From NCBI GenBank assembly GCA_015227615.1, contig JAALGZ010000006.1:1-64000 (forward strand): a DNA stretch of 64,000 nucleotides, written 5' to 3'. The notes below the pieces were generated by a model. The model ran no database searches and was not told the DNA's origin. It saw only the letters and a list, made by a program, of their open reading frames with translations. A program made the translations under genes and the position numbers. Below are positions 33,071 through 42,609 of the stretch, piece after piece (within the stretch, counting starts at the first letter, position 1; each line of letters starts with the position of its first letter). The DNA comes from Labyrinthula sp. Ha. Lineage: Eukaryota > Sar > Bigyra > Labyrinthulida > Labyrinthulaceae.

Positions 33071-34987
33071 ATGGTGAACTCTTCTCCTGCGCCAATAGAA
33101 CTACTGAAACCACTGCTCGTGGCGAAAAAATTGGATGGGCTTATTATTCCGACAGCAGACGCACATCAGAGTGAGTATGTCTCTCATGCAGACGAGAGAA
33201 GGGCTTGGATCTCCGGCTTTACTGGTTCTAATGGAACTGCGTTGGTTTTACAGGAAGAAGCTGGTGTTAAAGGATACCTCTGGACAGATGGCAGATATTT
33301 TACCCAAGCAGAGAAGGAGTTAAACTCAAGCTTCTGGACCTTAATGAAGATGGCAACGAAAGGAGTCCCTACTCTAAGCGAATTTCTAATTCAGAAGAAT
33401 GTTGACAAAGAGACTAGAAGGACAAAGAATAAGAAGCAAAAGCTAGAAAATAATCTCAGAGTTGGAGTTGATCCAAAATATTTCTCTGTTGGTCAGTATC
33501 AACAGCTGGAAGAAAAGTTTCCTGGTTTGGTGTCTTGCAGTGATGTGGTTGATGAGATAGTGGAGTTTCAGGAATTTGCCGGCCAAAAGGAAGGTGATGC
33601 TCAATGGATTCAATTCTTATCAGCTGCTGAGGCTGGACAATCAGTATCTGATAAAATATCTTGCGTAAAGAACAGAGTCTTTAAAGAAACAGAGGGAGTG
33701 TATGTTGTCACTGATCTGAGTCAATTTGTCTGGTTATTTAATCTGCGAGGACACATGTTTTTCACCACTTCACCATTTGTATTTGGATATGCTATTATTA
33801 CAAAAGCAGAAACCTTCGTGTTCTGTAATTTTAACACAACCCTTAAAGGTGAAAATCACCTTGTCAAGGAAGAAAATCTGAGCACCTTTGAGTATGCCGA
33901 GTTTGTGCCTAAGCTAAGGGAACTTGTAAAAGGATTAACTGATGAAGAAAAAGTTTTTGTTACGAAGCAGTGTAATTTTGAGGTGTATTCAACAATTGAA
34001 AAAGAGATAGGTTCCAAGGAGAGGATCCAGTTCCTGTTTAGTCCTGTTGCTGAATTGAAGGCAGTAAAAAATGAAGTGGAGATAAAGAGTATGATTGATG
34101 CCCACGTAGAAGATGCAGTTGCACTCGTGCAGTTCCTTCATTGGATTGAGACGGAAATTAACGCAGGTAGTGACATTGATGAGGTTCAAGCTGCCGATAA
34201 GTTATTAGAGTTTAGGCAAGAAGGACCAAATTTTGATACAATTAGTTTCGATACAATAAGTTCTTATGAGAGCAATGGAGCCATTATTCACTATAACCCG
34301 AGAAACTCACCCGATCTAGTGAAGAAAATAGGAAAGGAAAGTCTTTATTTACTGGACTCTGGTGGACAATATTTTCCAGGTGGTACCACGGATATAACTC
34401 GAACGATGATTTTATCGAGCAAGCCAAACGAAGATGAACCAGGATTTAAAGAAATGAGCAAGATGTTTTCTCTTGTGCTTGAAGGTCATGCCCAATTGGC
34501 AATCGCAGAATTCCCTGAAGAGACACAAGGTTTCAAATTGGATATTTTTGCTAGATCTCCTCTCTGGAGACATGGAAAAGATTTCAAACACGGAACAGGT
34601 CACGGTGTAGGTGCATGGAATAATGTGCACGAAAGTCCACCAGGTATATCTCCGGTAGTGTATTTGCCTGAGGTTAATAAGCTTAAACCAGGGATGATTC
34701 TATCCAACGAACCAGGGTATTATGAAGTTGGTCAATACGGCATACGTATTGAAAATCTAGTGCTTGTCAAGGCCATTGAAGGAAGAGAAGGGTTTTGCAA
34801 ATTTGATACAATAAGCTTGGTACCAATTGACTTGAAATTGGTCGACAAAGAATATCTAAGTGAGAGTTCTATCAAATGGTTGAACGAATACCATGAGATC
34901 TGTAATAAAGTTGTTGGTAATAGGTTAAAAGAATTGAACAAGATAGAAGCAATGAAATGGCTGGCTGTAAACTGTAGACAGATATAA
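33071..34987 (+). CDS. Xaa-Pro aminopeptidase (M24B, XPNPEP1/aminopeptidase P type)
   Basis: Removes the N-terminal residue from peptides whose second residue is proline; usually cytosolic, two Mn ions per active site. The 638-residue product is close to human XPNPEP1 (623). It has two N-terminal creatinase-like domains (about 10-170 and 180-335) and a C-terminal pita-bread domain. Expected metal ligands are all present: D429 (LLDSGGQY), D441 (TTDITRT), H511 (GTGHGVG), E547 (SNEPGYY) and E561 (RIENLV). The frame is open further upstream with ATGs at 32957 and 33020. I chose 33071 because the family N-terminus (pro-rich, then LLKPLLVAKKLDGLIIPTAD) begins there. A start at 33020 would add a basic MFLPLKKSTQNIKNLSK leader that might target mitochondria. 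Single exon. Confidence 0.93.
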   Translation: MVNSSPAPIELLKPLLVAKKLDGLIIPTADAHQSEYVSHADERRAWISGFTGSNGTALVLQEEAGVKGYLWTDGRYFTQAEKELNSSFWTLMKMATKGVPTLSEFLIQKNVDKETRRTKNKKQKLENNLRVGVDPKYFSVGQYQQLEEKFPGLVSCSDVVDEIVEFQEFAGQKEGDAQWIQFLSAAEAGQSVSDKISCVKNRVFKETEGVYVVTDLSQFVWLFNLRGHMFFTTSPFVFGYAIITKAETFVFCNFNTTLKGENHLVKEENLSTFEYAEFVPKLRELVKGLTDEEKVFVTKQCNFEVYSTIEKEIGSKERIQFLFSPVAELKAVKNEVEIKSMIDAHVEDAVALVQFLHWIETEINAGSDIDEVQAADKLLEFRQEGPNFDTISFDTISSYESNGAIIHYNPRNSPDLVKKIGKESLYLLDSGGQYFPGGTTDITRTMILSSKPNEDEPGFKEMSKMFSLVLEGHAQLAIAEFPEETQGFKLDIFARSPLWRHGKDFKHGTGHGVGAWNNVHESPPGISPVVYLPEVNKLKPGMILSNEPGYYEVGQYGIRIENLVLVKAIEGREGFCKFDTISLVPIDLKLVDKEYLSESSIKWLNEYHEICNKVVGNRLKELNKIEAMKWLAVNCRQI

Positions 34988-37900
34988 GAGTATTTATTTA
35001 AGACTTTTTTCAATTCCTCTACGTAGAATACAGCGCTTGAATCAATTGAGGCAATCTAGGTTACGTGTTTTTTTCTTGGTGGAAAACCTTTGATAAGAAC
35101 TTGCTTTTCTTCTGCTTGATCACGGTACAAATGTAATCAAACCTCCCTCTAGCAAACATAATTTTTTTAAGAACAATACCTTTCTTATACGAGAACATCA
35201 TTAATCTGCACTGAGATCTTTATGGAAATCGCCCTTTGTCTAAGAGGCAACTGTAAAGTTTTCTGCAGATGAGTTCAAGAAAACAAAATAAGTTTGCTGT
35301 TATGCATTCTGAGCACCCATTATGCCTAACTTTTCCCTCTTCTTTTAATTTTTCTTTTTTTTGAAAGGTTGTTTCCAGTTCAAGCCTTGCATCTTTATTT
35401 TAACATTTCCAGGATCTCCATCAGTATAAACTCCAAACATATTTTGATTCTGCATTAAGAAAATATTAAACTGCAAACTGTTCGAAACAAAGACAGTTAA
35501 ACCTTTAGAATGCAATTGAAAACTATCTAGAAGATAAAATAATTAAATTATAACTTAGTGAAATATTTCGGTTGGAAGAATAGTAGAATATAAGTCAAAT
35601 ATCTGTACAGGCAGAAAGTACTCAGATTGCATCTTCAACAACAAAATTTGACTCTATTTCGTTCTTTTTAAATGCAGAATAGGATATATGAACATATGCT
35701 TGTTGCAGATTATCCATGTATACAAATTGTGTGCGTGAAACAAACTTAGAGTACTTTGATTTAACTTCACCATTGTGAACATTACTTTATAATATCAATT
35801 TCTTTATTGTTTTAGGGACTTTTTTAATTCAAAATCAACTTCTTCTAGATTCTCAATAGTAAGAACTTATGGACACAATTTAGAACATAAATCATTTAAT
35901 TAACATAACTCGTGTAAAATTTTAGATAGTGCTTGATTGACTCTATTGCGCAAGTCTTCTTGGTTATTTTTTTTGAGAACTTTTCGAATGAGTTCCAATG
36001 AAAAAGATTGAAGAAGATCTTGCAGTAGATTCTATCCTGTATGAGTAAAAGTTCAATTCTGAAGAATTTCGACACTAGATTGAGAAGTGTAAAGAAGTAT
36101 AGAAAATAACCAGAAAACAAGAATAAAAAAACAGCGTTAAAGCTATTTTGACTGAAATAGTCAAAAACTATTTTTTTACGTCATAATAATATTTGTCAAA
36201 GAGTATTCCAAGTAAAGCGAAATTTATATTTCTTTTCGTTCAATATATGTGCACTTAGGTCAACTTCAAACTTAAGTTGAAACTTGGAGCGATAATTTGT
36301 GTTGGATTCAGAGGAATAGTTGATCTCATGCATTTATCAAATTAGAGCCCCGGAGAACTTCTCATAGTTGATGATTTTCATCATTTAACATCTCCAAGGA
36401 AAAATTTCTACACTTGCTTAGTTGCTCCATCACAGAATATTAGTAATTCATGAGCTCTTTAAAAACTTTTTGCATTTCTTTCTGGATATCAAGTATGATG
36501 ATGGTAATAAAGAGTAAGGAAAGCTAGATAAGCTAAGCTAGGATGAAAAATGCTTTCTTTCTTCACTGACTCCAATTCCTCTTGCTCATCTTCATTATAT
36601 TCATCACCACTAATATAATATTTAGTATAGACCACACAAAAAAATGAGGGTAATTGATTAAGAGCTATATATATATTAAGTTTGTTACTTCTTCAAGAAA
36701 AATTCCGATGGGGCTGCATATAAATTCTGATTCACGAGAAATATTTTTTTTTAGATGATAACTCCAAATGCAATATTTTTCGGTAATATTCTTATTGTTG
36801 CTATGAAAAAAATTAAGCTCGATAAATTGTTTATTAATCTAAGGTAAATCTAAAATAATAACAACTCAAGATTATTCATTTCCTGAAAAAAGTTAGAAAT
36901 AACTTTAAGTCTTAACTCTGCCAATCCAGAAGATCATGAATTGAGGTTTTTCATCTTTTCAAGACCTCGTAATACTCATAAGAGTTGCAAAAAATAAATA
37001 ATTAGTACTGTGCGTAATTCTGTGCAGTCTTAATGAAAACTTAAGTTAATTCCATTTAGCAGAAGAATAGCATTAGCAGATAGTAAGTCAAAATTTATAA
37101 TGTAGTAAGAAATAATTGATTATTTCTAGAGGAAGAAATTTTCAGGTATTTCCGATAAGAAATCAATAATTTCTTATTCGCTTAATTAGGCTAAACTAAA
37201 TACCATTACACAAAGAAGAAACTTACTCAAGTGTTGTGCAACTTTTTTCAGCTTTTGTTTTGCTAGATAAGTAGTGTACCTTCCTTTTTTTCTTTAGATT
37301 CACCACATAAAAATGCGAATTTTTCATAATTACTTCTTTAAAATTATTAGAATGTTTTCTTACTTTACCCTCTCGAAGAAATTTCACGTGATCCTTTTTG
37401 CTCATAGTACCTTGTTAGTAAAGACTCGAAATATATTTTGAAATGACTCATGCCAACGCTTATTTGAATAGAGACTTTATTTAAATTGGTTTCCAGGAAA
37501 GCAACCTCAGTAAGAAAAGTTGTTCATGTAACTTACTCGGATTTCGTCCGCGGTATATTGTTTATTGAATTGTTCATCTGTAAGAATGTGATAGAGTTAC
37601 AACTAGGTAGCGGATTTGATAAAAATTATCAATAAATATTTCATAATTCTTTGAACTCTGATTATAAAAATACAAAAAATTTTTGTTTTCTCATGAACGG
37701 ATTCTAATTATATTCTGAATATCAAAAGATTATCAATATTCAATCAATATAGTTGGGGAACTCTTAGCGTCAATCAATAAAAGAAACATAGAGAAATATT
37801 ATCGATAAATTAACAATAAATTAAATCCAATCCCAATTAGTAAATCTAGGTTTGATTTAGCGACTTTTTTCAATACCCTGATATCCATTATACCCAATCG

Positions 37901-38026
37901 AATTGAAAATTTACCCAAAATCTGCGCAGATGGGGAGAAACCATAATTCTGGCCGCTTGGCCCACAAGTGTCATTAAACAGAAATACGAAAACGCCATGT
38001 TGAATTCACAAAATTGAACAAACTGG
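34988..38026. other. Intergenic, no gene seen
   Basis: About 3 kb of AT-rich spacer. Open stretches at 35896-36120 and 37223-37405 (minus) have no family character. The right end holds the kinesin promoter region with CCCAAAAT at 37914-37921, a core also found upstream of neighbouring genes. Confidence 0.5.
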
Positions 38027-38033
38027 TATAAAA
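38027..38033 (+). promoter_or_regulatory. TATA-like box of kinesin gene
   Basis: TATAAAA lies 59 bp before the kinesin ATG, a plausible core-promoter position. In AT-rich DNA such a match can arise by chance. Confidence 0.35.
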
Positions 38034-38091
38034 TCTGAATCTAACATACAATAACTTCAAGAAGAGGAAGAAAAGCCGAATTTGAATCACA

Positions 38092-39957
38092 ATGAACAAG
38101 AAACTTTCCAATTTTTCATGCTCATCATCACTTTCAGCTCATAACCAAGGCAAACCAAAACAAATTCAAGTTTGTGTTAGATTTAGGCCTGTTGAGAACC
38201 CCAAAAATTATCAAACACAAAATTTCTTCTTTAGCGAGAGTAAAAAAACAGTTCGATATTTAAGCTCATCTTCTCCTTCCTCTCCTAGTCAACATCCTTC
38301 ATCTTCTCTTAACAAAGAATTTACAGATTACAGATTTGACGAAGTGTTTGATCAAGAAGCAGATCAAAAGGAAATTTATGAAAAAACAACCAAATCTTTA
38401 CTTTTGGATGTTCTTCAAGGTGTAAATTGTACAGTCTTAGCTTATGGACAAACTGGATCTGGTAAAACATTTACTATGTTGGGTAATCAAGAAGAAGGAA
38501 TTATTCCAAGAGTTGCAAAGGATTTATTTTTTCTTTTAAAAGGAAAAAAAGTCGAGAATCAAATAAATAAATTTGAAGTTTCGATTTCCGCCATTGAAAT
38601 ATATTTGGAAAATATTCGTGATTTATTTTTGGATGAAGAAAATTCGTTGAAACTTCGTCAAGATAAGAGTCATCATTTTTTTGTTGAAAATTGTATTGAA
38701 CAAACGGTTCACGATTCTGAGACCTTATTAAAATTTATTAAATCTGCATCTTTTAGAAGAATTTCTGCATCTACTCTAATGAATAAAGAAAGTTCTCGAT
38801 CTCACGCTGTTTTTACTATTTACATAAAAATTTACAATTCTCAAAATATTTCACGTAGATCTAAATTAGTCTTGGTTGATCTTGCTGGAAGTGAAGTAAA
38901 TAAAAAGACAATTCCGGGCATGCCCGGATCTACATCCGGGGATAGGTACAAACTTTTGAACCAAAGTAAAATGATAAACAAATCTCTAAGCGCTTTGGGA
39001 AACGTTGTTAAAGCTTTGTCTGAGAAGAAAGCTCATGTTCCTTATAGAGATTCCAAGCTTACTCGTTTGCTTCGTGATTCCATTGGAGGAACATCTAAAA
39101 CACGATTTATTTTAACTTGTTCAAATGAAGAAAGAAATGTAAGTGAAACTTTGAGTACTTTAAGATTTGGAAGAAGAGCAAAATCTGTTGAAAATAGAGT
39201 TATGGTTGAAAAATTTCCAGATCTTTCATATGGACATTCTTTAAATAGATTTGTTTCTTCAAAAGAACAAGAACGAATTATTCAAACTTTAAGAAAAAAC
39301 AATATGGAATTACTAGAAGAAAACAAAAGATTAAAAAATGAAATTGTTGAATTGAAATCCGGCAAAGAGGAAGTTATGAGTAGTGGAAGTGAAAGCATAG
39401 AGAGTCTGGAGACAAGAAAATATAAACCAAAATTTGGCTTTATGAAGAAGGAGGAACCAGATGTTGTTGAAACAACACTTTGGAGACCAAGAAGAAAATC
39501 TGTGAGCTCAACAGAGAAAATTAAGAGTTTAACAAAAGCAAGGAATGTGTTAAATGGCTTTAAAGGAAAGAAAAAAGAGAAAACGTTTGACGGAATAATG
39601 GTTGATATGACTAAGAAACTTATTGATGTTAAACTTGAGCTATCCAGAAAACAAGAAGAATTGACTTTTGCTAATAGAATGCTGGAAAAGAAATCTCAAA
39701 AATACTTCAAAATGGGAATTCTAACAAACTCTTCTTCAACGGTCAACACAAAGGAATTTATGGAAGTTATTAAACGGAAGGATTTAGATATTGTACGTTT
39801 GAAGAAAAATGTTCGTGAACTTGAAGAAAATGTGTGCACTTTACAGAATGAGTTGATAGAAAAGCGTATTGAAATAACTCAAGTTGGGTTGAAATTAGAG
39901 GAAAGAGAAGCTCGTGTAAAATATTTAGAGGATGAGCTTCAAGCTTCCATGAACTAA
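38092..39957 (+). CDS. Kinesin motor protein, N-terminal motor, kinesin-1-like
   Basis: A microtubule motor of 621 residues. The motor domain spans about 24-385: IQVCVRFRP at 25-33, P-loop GQTGSGKT 119-126, switch I NKESSRSH, switch II DLAGSE from 263, and HVPYRDSKLTRLLRDSIGG. The neck-proximal LSTLRFGRRAKSVENRV resembles kinesin-1 heavy chains. The C-terminal half has predicted coiled coils (about 392-425 and 510-620) separated by a basic stretch, but no recognisable cargo domain. It is shorter than a typical kinesin-1 (about 900-1000), so the assignment to a subfamily is tentative. Loop L11, after switch II, has about ten extra residues (IPGMPGSTSGD) encoded by GC-rich palindromic DNA. Its stop codon overlaps that of the convergent histone-fold gene. 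Confidence 0.93.
   Translation: MNKKLSNFSCSSSLSAHNQGKPKQIQVCVRFRPVENPKNYQTQNFFFSESKKTVRYLSSSSPSSPSQHPSSSLNKEFTDYRFDEVFDQEADQKEIYEKTTKSLLLDVLQGVNCTVLAYGQTGSGKTFTMLGNQEEGIIPRVAKDLFFLLKGKKVENQINKFEVSISAIEIYLENIRDLFLDEENSLKLRQDKSHHFFVENCIEQTVHDSETLLKFIKSASFRRISASTLMNKESSRSHAVFTIYIKIYNSQNISRRSKLVLVDLAGSEVNKKTIPGMPGSTSGDRYKLLNQSKMINKSLSALGNVVKALSEKKAHVPYRDSKLTRLLRDSIGGTSKTRFILTCSNEERNVSETLSTLRFGRRAKSVENRVMVEKFPDLSYGHSLNRFVSSKEQERIIQTLRKNNMELLEENKRLKNEIVELKSGKEEVMSSGSESIESLETRKYKPKFGFMKKEEPDVVETTLWRPRRKSVSSTEKIKSLTKARNVLNGFKGKKKEKTFDGIMVDMTKKLIDVKLELSRKQEELTFANRMLEKKSQKYFKMGILTNSSSTVNTKEFMEVIKRKDLDIVRLKKNVRELEENVCTLQNELIEKRIEITQVGLKLEEREARVKYLEDELQASMN
38914..38940. repeat. GC-rich palindrome inside the kinesin gene
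   Basis: CCGGGCATGCCCGG (38914-38927) is a perfect 14-bp palindrome. It overlaps a second inverted repeat, CCCGGAT/ATCCGGG (38923-38940) with a 4-base loop. The segment is far more GC-rich than the gene around it and encodes the extra residues in loop L11, keeping the frame. It looks like a small in-frame palindromic insert. Confidence 0.6.
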
Positions 39958-40420
39958 TTGTTTAAATTTAATAGTCTGTCTTGTTCTTGAGCCAGTTTTT
40001 GAAGTTCTTCTGCTGTTAGTTTTCCAAGCTTTTTCTTCTTCTTGGGTTTTTCAAAAGGGACAACTGTTGACTTTGCACTTTGATCAATTAAAGGAAATAA
40101 GAACTCCAACTCTTGATCCAATAAAGCCTGCATAACTGTTCCCTTTGTAACCCTTGTTATTTCGCCTAAACATAACCACCTAACCCAAACATTTTACTCT
40201 TGGATCCTTGGTCTTTCTTCTCTGCTTCTAAATTGGCGTTACTCTGCAGGCCTATGAGGTGCACCAATTCACTAGCATATCGAGTAAGTAGATCAACAAC
40301 AGCAGCAGAAATGTTGATATCCAATTCTCCTTCATCTTTTTCTTTCAGTTTATTTTTAATTAACGTATAAATAACATTTTTTACCCATTTCTTTGACACC
40401 TGAAGTTTTTCACTCTCCAT
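39954..40420 (-). CDS. Histone-fold protein, POLE3/Dr1/NF-YB class, one intron
   Basis: Two exons: 40198-40420 and 39954-40165, joined across a 32-nt intron, give 144 residues. Without splicing the frame stops after the first exon and the third histone-fold helix would be missing. Three helices are visible: about 9-25 (SKKWVKNVIYTLIKNKL), 36-66 (NISAAVVDLLTRYASELVHL) and 79-100 (RVTKGTVMQALLDQELEFLF). A lysine-rich stretch (KPKKKKKLGK) and an acidic/Gln tail follow. The pattern fits POLE3/Dpb4, Dr1 (NC2-beta) and NF-YB, histone-fold subunits of DNA polymerase epsilon, chromatin remodellers or transcription factors; which one cannot be told. It shares a 103-bp divergent promoter region with the UROD gene and overlaps the kinesin stop codon by four bases. 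Confidence 0.8.
40166..40197 (-). other. 32-nt spliceosomal intron in histone-fold gene
   Basis: On the minus strand it begins GTAAAATGTT and ends ATGTTTAG, is 32 nt long and lies in phase 1. Removing it restores one frame from SKS through EITRVTKGTV to the stop. Length and phase equal those of the CELF intron at 50233-50264. Confidence 0.8.
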
Positions 40421-40430
40421 ACGAGAATTA

Positions 40431-40443
40431 TTTTGGGCAATTG
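40431..40443. promoter_or_regulatory. 13-bp motif in histone-fold/UROD divergent promoter
   Basis: TTTTGGGCAATTG lies 10 bp upstream of the histone-fold ATG, within the 103-bp spacer to UROD. The exact reverse complement occurs in the XRCC3-like/eIF4A spacer at 42424-42436. The core CCCAAAAT is also upstream of the kinesin (37914) and CELF (49707) genes. Confidence 0.5.
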
Positions 40444-40523
40444 AAAGATTAAAAAAATCAAACTCAAAACAAAATCCAAAGAGTCTACAAATACGAATCA
40501 AACAAACAAATTGAACCGATAAA

Positions 40524-41669
40524 ATGGAAAAAAATGAAGTTGTTGGGAAGAGATTGAAACAACGAGTGAGTCTGGAAGATTTTCCAGAAACAAAAAACAC
40601 TTTGTTGCTTGACGCAGCACTTGGTAAACCAAATCTTCCACGAGCTCCTGTTTGGATGATGCGACAGGCTGGACGTTCTCTTCCCGAATACATTGAGATC
40701 TCAAGCAAAAGTGATTTTTTCAGTATGTGCAGAGATCCGGAAGTAGCAAGCACCATTTCCTTGCAGCCTCTCGAAAGATTTGATATGCTTGATGCGGTCA
40801 TTGTTTTCTCGGACATACTGGTAATCCCACAAGCTATGGGAATGATCGTCGAAATGCATCCTGGAATTGGTCCAGTTTTTCCTAATCCGATTGATTCTCC
40901 TGATGATATTAAAAAATTAAACTTCAATCCCAATATTGAAGCGAAGCTTGGATACATTTTTGATGCTGTTAATCTCTGCAGACAAAAGATAAATGGACGT
41001 GTTCCACTAATTGGTTTTGCAGGAGCTCCTCTGAGTCTTGCTTTGTATATGATCGAAGGGGGATCTTCCAAGACTCATGCGAAATCTAAAACCTTCATCT
41101 ACAAGTATCCAGAAGCTTTGAAGACCTTATTGGATGCAATAACTGAGATCTTGATTAAGTACTTGGTTGGTAAAGTCTTAGCTGGTGCACAGTTGTTGCA
41201 AGTTTTTGAAAGCCATGCTAGAACCTTCACTCCATCTATTTTACGTGAGTATAGCAACCCATACTTAAAGAGAATTGCAACAGCTGTTAAATCTGAGTTA
41301 AAGAAGCAGGGCTTGAGTGTACCAATGACCGTATTTTCTCTCGGTGCTCATGGTGACGGCTTGATTGAGGATCTAGATGAAAGTGATTACGATGTCGTAG
41401 GAGTTCACTGGAGCCTTGATGCCTCAGAGGCAAAGAAAAGGATAAAGAACAAAAGTATCCAAGGCAACTTAGATCCCTGCATTTTGTTTTCAGGCCGCGA
41501 TGTTATAAGGAAAGAAGTGAGAGAAATGCTTGAAGGTTTTCAAGTTGCGACGAACACCAAGTACATTGGAAATCTAGGGCATGGAATGATGCCAACTCAC
41601 GTGCCAGAACAAACTATAGAATTCATAAAAGCAGTTCAGGAAATCTCAGGAGAACTTAGAGCTAGATAA
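40524..41669 (+). CDS. Uroporphyrinogen decarboxylase
   Basis: Converts uroporphyrinogen III to coproporphyrinogen III, the fifth step of haem (and chlorophyll) synthesis. The 381-residue protein covers the whole URO-D barrel. Substrate-binding arginines are in MMRQAGR (R47, R51), the catalytic aspartate in VFSDIL (D97), the tyrosine in LALYMIEGG, and the conserved histidine in NLGHGMMP (H353). The N-terminus before the domain is only about 25 residues (MEKNEVVGKRLKQRVSLEDF), with no obvious signal or plastid transit peptide, so a cytosolic location is likely. Single exon. It is divergent from the histone-fold gene (103 bp) and convergent with the XRCC3-like gene (28 bp). Confidence 0.96.
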   Translation: MEKNEVVGKRLKQRVSLEDFPETKNTLLLDAALGKPNLPRAPVWMMRQAGRSLPEYIEISSKSDFFSMCRDPEVASTISLQPLERFDMLDAVIVFSDILVIPQAMGMIVEMHPGIGPVFPNPIDSPDDIKKLNFNPNIEAKLGYIFDAVNLCRQKINGRVPLIGFAGAPLSLALYMIEGGSSKTHAKSKTFIYKYPEALKTLLDAITEILIKYLVGKVLAGAQLLQVFESHARTFTPSILREYSNPYLKRIATAVKSELKKQGLSVPMTVFSLGAHGDGLIEDLDESDYDVVGVHWSLDASEAKKRIKNKSIQGNLDPCILFSGRDVIRKEVREMLEGFQVATNTKYIGNLGHGMMPTHVPEQTIEFIKAVQEISGELRAR

Positions 41670-41697
41670 TTTTGCCCTTGTTCAAACTAAACTTTGT

Positions 41698-42396
41698 TCA
41701 TTCGATTCCTTTTGCCGTAACTTTAAAAGGGCCTACATCTTGTTTCGCATACAAAGGACTCCAGTCAATCCACATGTTCTTCTTCTCCACTTTTATCCTC
41801 GATGTTATGCAGCTGCTCCAAGTTTTCCCTAACGCGGGTACAAGTGCTGCATCCTCAGTGCGAAAACTGCTCCTAACTTCATTTACGACTACGAAGCTTG
41901 TTTTAAACCTGCTTTCAATCCTTTTCATCTCTCTAGCTGTCTTAAGCATCCAAACAGTTCTTTCAACAAACTCATTTTTCCCAAACTCGCTTAGCCCAAA
42001 CAGTTGTGCAACCGAATCAACCGCAACGAGGTTTAAATGTATCTCTTGTAACAAGACGGGGAGCTTCAGGACGAGTAAATCCCAAAATTCCTCCACCTCA
42101 GCCACCCTTATCATCAATATTTTATCCATTTCTTTCATCTTTCCTGTATTCATTGCCATTTCCTCTAATCTTTGTGACACGTCACTGTTGGTGTAGACTA
42201 ACAAAGATGGCGTGTTGTTTAGTATCATGCTCAACAAGATCTGTGTTTTTCCGCTTCCAGCCCTTCCATAGATCTCAGTTATACCTCTTCCTGGAAACCC
42301 AAATTTAAGTTTTTCGTCTAAGTTCGGACATCCTATTTTAATATGTTCTTCTTCTTTTATTCTTTTTGTTAACGTTTTTGTCAGAAACTGGCTCAT
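41698..42396 (-). CDS. RecA/RAD51-family protein, XRCC3-like
   Basis: A 232-residue ATPase core of the RAD51 paralogue group, which supports homologous recombination by loading or stabilising RAD51. Visible motifs are Walker A GRAGSGKT (44-51), Walker B LNLVAVDS (121-128), VVVNEVRSSF (169-178) and PALGKTWSSCITSRI (187-201). The last resembles the 'P.LG..W...V..R' strand of XRCC3 and RAD51. The protein is shorter than human XRCC3 (346) and lacks the N-terminal helix-hairpin domain of RAD51; XRCC2 and some protist paralogues are similarly small. XRCC3 is the best guess; RAD51C/D-type is possible. Its start lies 213 bp from the divergent eIF4A start, and its TGA stop is 28 bp from the UROD stop. 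Confidence 0.75.
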   Translation of the reverse strand: MSQFLTKTLTKRIKEEEHIKIGCPNLDEKLKFGFPGRGITEIYGRAGSGKTQILLSMILNNTPSLLVYTNSDVSQRLEEMAMNTGKMKEMDKILMIRVAEVEEFWDLLVLKLPVLLQEIHLNLVAVDSVAQLFGLSEFGKNEFVERTVWMLKTAREMKRIESRFKTSFVVVNEVRSSFRTEDAALVPALGKTWSSCITSRIKVEKKNMWIDWSPLYAKQDVGPFKVTAKGIE

Positions 42397-42423
42397 AAAG
42401 AAACGGTTATATTTTCATACCAC

Positions 42424-42436
42424 CAATTGCCCAAAA
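42424..42436. promoter_or_regulatory. 13-bp motif in XRCC3-like/eIF4A divergent promoter
   Basis: CAATTGCCCAAAA lies 27 bp upstream of the XRCC3-like ATG and 173 bp upstream of the eIF4A ATG. It is the exact reverse complement of the motif at 40431-40443. Confidence 0.5.
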
Positions 42437-42609
42437 TTAAGTTGAAAAGAAACGACAAAATCCACAAAGAACAAGAATTTAATCTTACAAAGAAATAACA
42501 CAGTATATACAATTTTTCGATATCAAATGCACATAAATCGAATTTATTGCTGATATTATTTCAATCAAACCATATTTTTGTGAAGAATACTAATTTTTTA
42601 GCTCGTACT

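Noticed and set aside
40166-41071. 301-codon minus-strand open frame spanning the UROD start
   Set aside because: Only its last 84 codons are real (first exon of the histone-fold gene); the rest is antisense to UROD.
41672-42196. 174-codon plus-strand open frame over the XRCC3-like gene
   Set aside because: Antisense shadow; the minus strand has full RecA-family motifs while this frame has none.
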